Shown piece by piece: positions 16,747-23,257 of a stretch of 64,000 bases of DNA. Below the pieces are notes generated by a model. That model saw only the letters and a program-made list of their open reading frames with translations, was not told the DNA's origin and searched no databases. The DNA comes from Clostridiales bacterium (lineage in GTDB: Bacteria; Bacillota; Clostridia; Christensenellales; CAG-138). The position numbers and the translations under genes were made by a program. Positions within the stretch are counted from its first letter, which is position 1. Each line of letters begins with the position of its first letter. The DNA lies in assembly GCA_004557245.1 (NCBI GenBank), contig SFEL01000010.1, positions 1 through 64,000 on the forward strand, read 5' to 3'.

Positions 16747-17040
16747 ATGAAGGTAAATGACGTTATAGAAAAGGTAGAAAAGGACCTTACTACTGAAGAG
16801 CTGGTCGACCTTATCGCCAACCATAACCGTCAGGTAGACCTGATATTCGCCGAGAAGAAGACAGACGAGGACGGTTACCTCACCTGGGATCTGGAAAACT
16901 GGACCAGCGTTGACGGAAAGCGCTTTATCCGAAGCTACGGTCTTGAGGGCCGCATGCTGTCCGATTACAGCGGCTATAACAAGTACGACCTCAAGGGCTG
17001 TTTCCTCCCTGAGACCGCCAAAGAAGTAAGGCTCAACTGA
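16747..17040 (+). CDS. Small unknown protein at the end of the grd operon
   Basis: A 97-residue soluble, acidic protein (MKVNDVIEKVEKDLTTEELVDLIANHNRQ...) with no membrane segment and one Cys near the C-terminus (KGCFLPE). I do not recognise the family. It starts 13 bases after grdD with GGGAGA upstream, so it is almost certainly co-transcribed and its product is likely connected to glycine reductase. Alternating charged and aromatic residues (WDLENWTSVDGKRF, YGLEGRMLSDYSGYNKYD) suggest a folded domain. Confidence 0.7.
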   Translation: MKVNDVIEKVEKDLTTEELVDLIANHNRQVDLIFAEKKTDEDGYLTWDLENWTSVDGKRFIRSYGLEGRMLSDYSGYNKYDLKGCFLPETAKEVRLN

Positions 17041-17089
17041 TCTGAGCAGCCGCAAAGTGCCACGGAAGGGCGATATACGTAAAGCGTTC

Positions 17090-17129
17090 ATCCTCCGTGT
17101 GGTTTAGTGATTTAGACCATACGGAGGAT
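17090..17129 (+). terminator. Hairpin closing the grd operon
   Basis: ATCCTCCGTGTGG / CCATACGGAGGAT with a 14-base loop, 50 bases after the last gene. No T-tract follows, so efficiency is uncertain. Confidence 0.5.
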
Positions 17130-17167
17130 TAGCTTATGTTGTCGAAAAAAGTGGCTGAATGCTACTT

Positions 17168-17671
17168 TCACGAACGCTTAAATTTATGATTTTCAGTTCT
17201 TATCAAATGCCCTTCCTGTACGGCAGCCAAAATAGCAATGGTACAGACGAACCCCCCGCTATATTTCAAATCGACGATAGATAGCGTCAATGGGAGAATA
17301 AATAATACAACCCCTGTAACCTTGTTCATAAGGGTATGTTTTGCTGCAAATTTCTTTTGAACGATATATTCTGAAATTATATTGAAAACTTTTATAATTG
17401 CAATCACGCCGATCCATATACAAAGCCAAGTAGGAATTATCAAAACAGGAAAAAGTTTTATCATACAAACCACAACAAATGCAATGTCCGCAAGGGTATC
17501 CAGTCTGGAACCAAATTCATTAGCGGTACCTGTTTTTCTTGCAATAGTTCCATCAATCATATCGGTAAATCCAGCAACCAAGTACAAAATATAAAACATG
17601 GGAGAAAAGGCAGGAACAAATAGCAAAAGTATGCTGCACAGTATTCTGCAGCTTGTTATGATGTTTGCCAT
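17168..17671 (-). CDS. CDP-alcohol phosphatidyltransferase family protein
   Basis: A 167-residue membrane enzyme of the CDP-alcohol phosphotransferase family, which joins a CDP-activated lipid to an alcohol. The signature is complete: DMIDGTIARKTGTANEFGSRLDTLAD (Asp 37, 40, 58, 62 with Gly 41 and Ala-Arg 44-45). About five hydrophobic helices are visible. It is shorter than typical PgsA, so the acceptor alcohol is uncertain. GAAAGGGCG precedes the ATG. The gene is clearly more AT-rich than its neighbours and lies between a GTGGCTGAA repeat and the second copy of the TGTCTTACGARTACCC motif, so recent acquisition is plausible. Confidence 0.85.
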   Translation of the reverse strand: MANIITSCRILCSILLLFVPAFSPMFYILYLVAGFTDMIDGTIARKTGTANEFGSRLDTLADIAFVVVCMIKLFPVLIIPTWLCIWIGVIAIIKVFNIISEYIVQKKFAAKHTLMNKVTGVVLFILPLTLSIVDLKYSGGFVCTIAILAAVQEGHLIRTENHKFKRS

Positions 17672-17761
17672 ATGCCCGCCCTTTCAAATTTCGATCTATC
17701 CCGCTCTTCCACAGAATAAAGCATATCAGAAAAGAGCGACATATTCTACCATCTGTAAGAA

Positions 17762-17801
17762 GAAACGCCCGATAATTTTGATAATCTTTCGGGCGTTCCT
17801 T
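17762..17801 (-). terminator. Terminator after the M32 carboxypeptidase gene
   Basis: On the minus strand, AACGCCCGA / TCGGGCGTT is followed by TCTTCTTA. Confidence 0.6.
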
Positions 17802-17842
17802 TCTGTATTCAAATGACGGTGTTTTTGGCTTCGATATCTTAT

Positions 17843-17873
17843 TGTCTTACGAATACCCGCCCGAAAACCGGGG
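17843..17873. repeat. Dispersed motif TGTCTTACGARTACCCGCC, copy 2
   Basis: TGTCTTACGAATACCCGCC followed by CCGGGG, matching 563-593. It is just downstream of the M32 peptidase gene. Confidence 0.55.
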
Positions 17874-17892
17874 CGCTTTTGTAATGCGGTTT

Positions 17893-19392
17893 TTACAGGC
17901 CGTATATTTCGGTGAACTTGTTTTCGAGATAATCGGCATAACAGCTGGGATCAAATCTGCCGCAGACCGACTCAAACAGCGCCACGGGATCCTTCATGCA
18001 GCCGTATTTCCATATCTTATCCTCCAGCCAGCTGTTTATTCTGCCAATATCGCCTGCGCTTATGGCTGCCTTTACGTCGAAGTCGCGGTTCATCTCTTTA
18101 TAGTACTGGGCGCCGTAGGCGGAGCCTATTGCATAGGATGGAAAATAGCCTATGTTGCCGTTTGCCCAGTGAGAATCCTGCAAAACGCCGTATTTGTCAG
18201 AGGGCACGTCTATGCCCAGATATTCCTTATAGAGCCTGTTCCACTCATGGGGCAGGTCGCGGGCGGTAATGCTGCCGTCAAACATAGCCCGCTCAAGCCG
18301 GTAGCGTATCATTATGTGCAGGCAGTATGTAAGCTCGTCCGCCTCGGTTCGTATGAGGGAAGGAGAGGACTTGTTTATCATGCGGTAGAATTCCTCGGCG
18401 GAGACATCGTTCAGCAGCGGGCAGAATTCCTTCTTTACGAAGGGGAAAATCAGGCCGCAGAACTCCCTGCTCCTGCCGATTATGTTTTCATAGAACCGGG
18501 ACTGGCTTTCGTGTATGGCCATGGATACGCCGCGGCCCAGGTTTGAGCAGGAAAGCTCGTCGCCGGTATGCAGCTCGTATAGTGCGTGGCCGCCCTCGTG
18601 TATAACGGAATACATGGAGGAGGCGAACTTATCCTTGTAGTAGTGGGTGGTGATGCGCACGTCATACTTGGAAAAGTCGGTGGTGAAGGGGTGCTCGGTC
18701 TCGCCCAGTATGCAGTGGTTCCTATCGATGCCCATCACGTCCATGAGGTAATCCGAAAGTTCCCTCTGCTTTGCAATGGGGAAACTCTGCCTGAGCGGCG
18801 CATCGTTTACCCTGTCGCCGCGCTCGGCTACCCTGTGCATGAGGGGCACCAGGCGCTTTTTCAGCGTATCAAAAAACTCGTCGCAGGCGGCTATGGTAAG
18901 GCCGCGTTCGTAGGTATCCAGCATAGTCTCATAGGGGTGCTTGCCTGGCTCCATATAGAGCGCTATGCGCTTTGTGCTGTCGAACATCTTCTGAAGGTAC
19001 GGTTCGAACATGGAAAAGTCGCTTGCGGCTTTGGCGTCGTGCCATACGCTGTCCGCCTCGCTGCAAAGCTGCTGATACGCCACGAATTCGTCAATGGGTA
19101 TCTTATGGGTACGTTCGTAATCCCTATAAAGCTCGCTTGCCTTGCGGCGGGTAACGGGGTCCAGCTCGTCGGAGTGAGCTATAAGGCATTCCAGCATTTC
19201 GATGGATTCCTTTGCGGTGGTGAGCTCGTAGCTCATGCGGGAAAGCTCGCCAAGGGTTATGGCCCGGACTCCGGCCGAGCCCTTGGGGGCTGTCGTTGCG
19301 CCGTCGTAGTACATGAGCCCTGAAGCATGGTACAGGGCAAAGCTTCGCTTTTCGTATTCTTTGAGTTTTTGCAGTGCCGTATTCAGTTCCAT
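17893..19392 (-). CDS. M32 family metallocarboxypeptidase
   Basis: A 499-residue zinc carboxypeptidase of the Taq/Pfu type, removing C-terminal residues from peptides in the cytoplasm. The zinc motif HEGGH is at 265-269 with the third ligand expected in HESQSRFYENIIGRS. Other family signatures are DVRITTHYY, SSMYSVIHEGGHALYE, IRTEADELTYCLHIMIRYRLE, and GVLQDSHWANGNIGYFPSYAIGSAYGAQ. The length is normal and it has no signal peptide. A DUF3841-like gene lies directly upstream in the same direction, 20 bases away. Peptide breakdown fits an amino-acid-fermenting organism. Confidence 0.95.
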   Translation of the reverse strand: MELNTALQKLKEYEKRSFALYHASGLMYYDGATTAPKGSAGVRAITLGELSRMSYELTTAKESIEMLECLIAHSDELDPVTRRKASELYRDYERTHKIPIDEFVAYQQLCSEADSVWHDAKAASDFSMFEPYLQKMFDSTKRIALYMEPGKHPYETMLDTYERGLTIAACDEFFDTLKKRLVPLMHRVAERGDRVNDAPLRQSFPIAKQRELSDYLMDVMGIDRNHCILGETEHPFTTDFSKYDVRITTHYYKDKFASSMYSVIHEGGHALYELHTGDELSCSNLGRGVSMAIHESQSRFYENIIGRSREFCGLIFPFVKKEFCPLLNDVSAEEFYRMINKSSPSLIRTEADELTYCLHIMIRYRLERAMFDGSITARDLPHEWNRLYKEYLGIDVPSDKYGVLQDSHWANGNIGYFPSYAIGSAYGAQYYKEMNRDFDVKAAISAGDIGRINSWLEDKIWKYGCMKDPVALFESVCGRFDPSCYADYLENKFTEIYGL

Positions 19393-19412
19393 ATATACTC
19401 CTCCCGTATGCG

Positions 19413-20003
19413 TTATTCAGTGACCTTTTCGCCGGGCCGCACTATGCGGACTATGCTTTCTTTGGGTATTTCCCATATGTTGCCGCAGAGGGTAGGGGAG
19501 GCCATGTTCACATCGAACACCCGGCTCCAGCTTTCTTCTATGCGGCGCATCTCGTCCGGAAATTTATTGGCGTAGCGTCCTTCAAAAAACTCAAAGCCGT
19601 TGGTAAAGCCGCAGTCGGCAAGGTGCTTCCTGTAGGCCTTTTCGTCATCGGGCGAGGCTGGCAGGTAGTGGTGGTTCAAAACATAGTCCCACTTGCCGTC
19701 GTCGAAGTATATCACTTTTTCCTTCAGGATATCCACCACGTATACTACGGTGCCGGGTTCGGGGGGCAGGCAGCGGCCGGCCTCAACTGCGCACCATATG
19801 GGAAGCTCCGCATAATCGGGCTTAGGCACGAGCTTTGCAGCCTCGCGGGCGAACCAGTCATAGCAGTCGAGATAGTGCTTTGCCATGTCTCCGAAGTGGA
19901 GCTGCACATATACGCGCTGGTTAAGTATCCTGCCGCCGTGCTCAAGCATCAGCAGCGTCTTGTCGTTTTGCCGGGTGTAAAGGCGAACGGTATCCCCTGC
20001 CAT
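19413..20003 (-). CDS. DUF3841-like protein
   Basis: A 196-residue cytoplasmic protein that looks like DUF3841: an N-terminal TVRLYTRQND strand, a central LPIWCAVEAGR, and then VVYVVDILKEKVIYFDDGKWDYVLNHHYLPAS. The family has no established activity. It begins MAGDTVRLYTRQND with GGAGG just upstream (minus strand) and precedes the M32 peptidase by 20 bases, so the two genes are probably one operon. The family call is from memory of its pattern, so moderate confidence. Confidence 0.6.
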   Translation of the reverse strand: MAGDTVRLYTRQNDKTLLMLEHGGRILNQRVYVQLHFGDMAKHYLDCYDWFAREAAKLVPKPDYAELPIWCAVEAGRCLPPEPGTVVYVVDILKEKVIYFDDGKWDYVLNHHYLPASPDDEKAYRKHLADCGFTNGFEFFEGRYANKFPDEMRRIEESWSRVFDVNMASPTLCGNIWEIPKESIVRIVRPGEKVTE

Positions 20004-20040
20004 ACATTAAACCTCCGGATATTATACTGCCCTTATTATA

Positions 20041-20231
20041 CCATCAGTTGACAAGAGCACACAAGGTTTTAGAAGCCAAACAGCACGGCATAACTGTGTC
20101 GTCCTCATTTGAAATACAACCAGTATTTCTGCACTCGTCCTCCTTGTTCTGCCATAGTAATACAAGCGACGAGAACGCAGGAGCGTACCAAAACAAGCCT
20201 TTAGGGCTTGTGTGCTCTTGTCAACTGATGG
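20041..20231. mobile_element. MITE-like element with perfect 25-bp terminal inverted repeats
   Basis: CCATCAGTTGACAAGAGCAC (continuing to 20065) at the left end is the exact reverse complement of 20207-20231. Both ends are flanked by TA, as expected for TA-targeting (IS630/Tc1-mariner type) transposition. The 141-base interior has no convincing ORF. The element sits between the DUF3841-like gene and spoVT, so it may affect the expression of either. Confidence 0.78.
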
Positions 20232-20359
20232 TAGCATAACTGAAGGCTTACCTTTGTGAAAACATGGCAAAATCCACCATGGCAAAGTCTTGCATACCCT
20301 TGGAAAAGCTGCGGATACTATGAAAACAAAGCAAAGATTACCACACCACAGGAGGAACC

Positions 20360-20911
20360 ATGAAAGCGACAGGAATAGTGAGGCGAATAGACGAGCTGGG
20401 CAGGGTAGTTATACCCAAAGAGATACGGAGGACGCTGCGTATACGTGAAGGCGACCCCCTTGAGATATTCACGGACAGGGAAGGGGAGGTAATACTCAAA
20501 AAGTACTCACCCATAGGCGAGCTGGGGGATTTTGCCAGAGAATACGCGGAATCGCTGCATCAATCCCTCAACCGTACCACGCTTATATGCGATAAGGATA
20601 CCGTGATAGCGGTATCCGGCAGCAGCAAAAAGGAGCTTATGGAGCGGCCCATACATGAGGACGTGGAACGCTGCATGAAGGAGAGGGAAAAGCTGGTGAT
20701 AAACAAGGGGCAGTGTGAGATGCAGGGCATAATAGACGGAGAGGATCCTGAGAAATACACTGCAGAAGTGATAGTGCCGATACTCTGCGCCGGCGACGCA
20801 ATAGGCGCGGTAGTGATGGTGAGCCGGGAGCCGGGGGATATGGTAGGAGATACCGAGCTGAAGGTATGCGAGACCGCCGCCAACTTCATGGGGAAGCAGA
20901 TGGAAAATTGA
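20360..20911 (+). CDS. spoVT: Stage V sporulation protein T
   Basis: A 183-residue SpoVT, a dimer- and tetramer-forming DNA-binding regulator of forespore genes. The AbrB swapped-hairpin domain (about 1-50, MKATGIVRRIDELGRVVIPKEIRRTLRIREGDPLEIF) is followed by a GAF-like domain (about 60-180, ending VCETAANFMGKQME). The length matches SpoVT rather than the shorter AbrB. CAGGAGG precedes the ATG. It indicates a spore-forming lineage, although some non-sporulating Clostridia keep it. The terminator at 20920 closes the gene. Confidence 0.93.
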   Translation: MKATGIVRRIDELGRVVIPKEIRRTLRIREGDPLEIFTDREGEVILKKYSPIGELGDFAREYAESLHQSLNRTTLICDKDTVIAVSGSSKKELMERPIHEDVERCMKEREKLVINKGQCEMQGIIDGEDPEKYTAEVIVPILCAGDAIGAVVMVSREPGDMVGDTELKVCETAANFMGKQMEN

Positions 20912-20919
20912 AATAGATA

Positions 20920-20944
20920 AAGCGGGCACAGCGCCCGCTTTTTG
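20920..20944. terminator. Terminator after spoVT
   Basis: AAAGCGGGC / GCCCGCTTTTT, between spoVT and the convergent YheO-like gene. Confidence 0.85.
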
Positions 20945-20962
20945 CTTGGGTAAAGGTAAATA

Positions 20963-21595
20963 TCACTGGTTGGCGATATCCAGATAGGAGTATAGGGTGT
21001 ACTTGCTGATGCCGAAGTACTTGGCTATCTTGTCGCCGCTCTTGGTTATGAGCATGGCGCCCGCATCGTTGAGGAAGCGTATGGCCTTAACCTTGTCGTC
21101 CTTGTTCATCATGGCAACCGGGCGGCCTATGAGCTGTACCGACTGCTCGAGGAGATCGTCCAGCAGCTCGTTCACGTTGGTGGGTATGCGCTCCGGTTCC
21201 CCTCCCGGGTTGTTTTGCACTATGGCGTTTATGACGGACTGCGTCATCATAAGCTCAGTCATGTCGTAGTTTATGGCGAATATGCCTGTGACCTTGTCAT
21301 TTTCGTCCTTTATGTATACCGTGCTGGAGCGGAGAATGCGGCCGTCGTGGGTCTTGGTAAGGTAGTTGTAGTGGTCGGGGATATCCTTGCGTCCGTCCCG
21401 CATGGCCTCAAGAACTACATGGCTGGGGCCGGCCTTGGCGCTGCGCTTTGAAACGTGGCCGTTTTCTATGTAAAGTATCATATCCTCCGGGCTTTCGCAG
21501 GTGAGGTCGTATATTACGACCTCGCAGTTGTTGCCGAACTGTGCGGCTATGGCAGCGGCTATGCGCTTTAGAAGACCTACGGTGAGATTCTGCAT
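20963..21595 (-). CDS. YheO-like PAS/HTH transcriptional regulator
   Basis: A 210-residue regulator with an N-terminal PAS-like YheO domain (about 1-115, FGNNCEVVIYDL, DGRILRSSTVYIKDENDKVTGIFAINYDMTEL) and a C-terminal HTH (about 165-205, AIRFLNDAGAMLITKSGDKIAKYFGISKYTLYSYL). Members of this family are presumed ligand-sensing regulators. It is divergent from ssnA with a 300-base shared control region, which makes it the prime candidate to control the ssnA-ygfK-xdh operon; the ligand could be a purine or related metabolite. GAGGAAT lies upstream of the ATG. Confidence 0.85.
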   Translation of the reverse strand: MQNLTVGLLKRIAAAIAAQFGNNCEVVIYDLTCESPEDMILYIENGHVSKRSAKAGPSHVVLEAMRDGRKDIPDHYNYLTKTHDGRILRSSTVYIKDENDKVTGIFAINYDMTELMMTQSVINAIVQNNPGGEPERIPTNVNELLDDLLEQSVQLIGRPVAMMNKDDKVKAIRFLNDAGAMLITKSGDKIAKYFGISKYTLYSYLDIANQ

Positions 21596-21806
21596 TTATT
21601 CCTCCTGAAACGCCGCCAGATAACGGCAAAACAAAGATATATTTACTATACCATACATTGGCGCGGGGCAAAAGCGAAAAAGATTTTGTTTCCGGCTGAA
21701 AAATTTTTGGTCATCGGGCAAAAAAGCTATTGCCTATACGATGTTAAGCATGATAAAATAATAGCACAAACAGTAAGGCATATCGGAAGCTGTAAGGAAG
21801 TGCTTC

Positions 21807-21851
21807 GCGCGCGGGCTTAAAACAAATCGTGTTTTAGTCGGCGCGTTTTTA
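21807..21851 (+). terminator. Leader terminator/attenuator upstream of ssnA
   Basis: CGCGC-GGGCTTAAAAC / GTTTTAGTC-GGCGCG forms a long stem followed by TTTTTAT, 45 bases before the ssnA start. It ends before the gene, so it is either an attenuator or a terminator of a short leader RNA. I could not match a known riboswitch in 21720-21806. Confidence 0.6.
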
Positions 21852-21895
21852 TCATTATCAGTCATCAGGCATTCTTAAAAAAGAGGAGGAAAAAT

Positions 21896-23227
21896 ATGTA
21901 TCTCATAGCGAACGGTAAGGTTATAACCAGGGACGATGCAATGCCCTATATGGAAAATGGCGGCGTAGTCGTAGAAGGAACCAAAATAATAGAGCTGGGC
22001 GAGACGGCAGCCCTAAAGGCAAAGTACCCCGATGCGGAGTTCATAGACGCTAAAGGCAACGTCATAATGCCCGCATTCATAAACGTGCATTCCCATATCT
22101 ATTCCGCCCTTGCCCGCGGTCTCTCTATAAAGGGCTACAACCCCACCAACTTCTATGAGATACTGGACGGAATGTGGTGGGCCATAGACCGCAATCTGGA
22201 TCTGGAAGGGACCCGATACAGCGCATATACCACCTTCATAGACAGCATAAAGACCGGCTGCACTACTCTGTTCGACCATCACGCCAGCTTCTGCGAGATA
22301 CCCGGCAGCCTTTTCACCATCGAGGAAGTAGCCAAGGAGCTGGGCGTCCGCGCCTGCCTCTGCTATGAGGTAAGCGACCGGGACGGGGAGGAGAAGTGCG
22401 ACCTGGCCATCAGGGAGAACGGCGACTTCATACGCCACTGCGCCAGGGAAAAGAACCCCATGATAAGCGCAATGTTCGGCGGCCACGCCCTCTTCACCAT
22501 ATCCGACAGGACCTTTGAGAAAATGGTAAAGGAAAACAACGGCATGACCGGCTTCCATATACACGTGTCCGAGGGCATGAACGACGTTTACGATACCGCC
22601 TACAATTACGGCACCCGAAGCGTGAACCGCCTGCTGAACAACGGCATACTCGGTCCCAAGACCATGCTGGGCCACTGTATACACGTGAATCCCGCCGAGA
22701 TGGACATTATCAGGGAGACCGGCACAATGGTATGCAACAATCCCGAATCCAACATGGGAAATGCAGTAGGCTGCGCGCCTGTGCTGCAGATGATAAAGAA
22801 GGGCATAACCGTTGGCCTGGGTACCGACAGCTATACCTTCGATATGCTGGAGAGCCTGAAGGTTGCCCTGATAATACAGCGCCACAACGCCTGCATGCCA
22901 AACGTAGCATGGTGCGAGGTCACCGATATGCTCTTTAAGAACAACCGCAAAATCGCAGCAAAGTACTTTGACGCGCCTCTCGGCATACTCAAGCCCGGCG
23001 CTGCCGCCGACGTTATCGTCATGGACTATAAGTGCTTCACTCCCTTCTCCGATGCGAACATAGACGGCCATATGATATTCGGCATGACAGGCCGCCAGTG
23101 CGAGACTACCATGTGCAACGGCAAGCTGCTCATGAAGGATCGCCAGCTCATCGGCATAGACGAGGAGGCCATAAACGCCCGCACCATGGAAGCTTCAAAG
23201 AAGCTTTGGAGCAGGCTGAACGGCTAA
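21896..23227 (+). CDS. ssnA: Putative aminohydrolase SsnA
   Basis: A 443-residue amidohydrolase of the SsnA type, found with YgfK and molybdenum hydroxylases in purine-degradation clusters; its exact substrate is not settled. Metal-binding residues are visible: HSHIYSALARG (the HxH pair), GFHIHVSEG, GHCIHVNPAEMD and LGTDSYTFDMLES. The composite-domain ends (MYLIANGKVITRD, AADVIVMDY) are normal. AAGAGGAGG precedes the ATG. It is the first gene of the operon, and ygfK follows after 30 bases. Confidence 0.93.
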   Translation: MYLIANGKVITRDDAMPYMENGGVVVEGTKIIELGETAALKAKYPDAEFIDAKGNVIMPAFINVHSHIYSALARGLSIKGYNPTNFYEILDGMWWAIDRNLDLEGTRYSAYTTFIDSIKTGCTTLFDHHASFCEIPGSLFTIEEVAKELGVRACLCYEVSDRDGEEKCDLAIRENGDFIRHCAREKNPMISAMFGGHALFTISDRTFEKMVKENNGMTGFHIHVSEGMNDVYDTAYNYGTRSVNRLLNNGILGPKTMLGHCIHVNPAEMDIIRETGTMVCNNPESNMGNAVGCAPVLQMIKKGITVGLGTDSYTFDMLESLKVALIIQRHNACMPNVAWCEVTDMLFKNNRKIAAKYFDAPLGILKPGAAADVIVMDYKCFTPFSDANIDGHMIFGMTGRQCETTMCNGKLLMKDRQLIGIDEEAINARTMEASKKLWSRLNG

Positions 23228-23257
23228 AAGAGAATAATACATACGGAGGTATAAATC

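Noticed and set aside
20041..20231. Possible small CRISPR or phage attachment site
   Set aside because: Only one inverted pair is present, with no spacer-repeat periodicity and no integrase nearby. The MITE reading with TA flanks explains it better.
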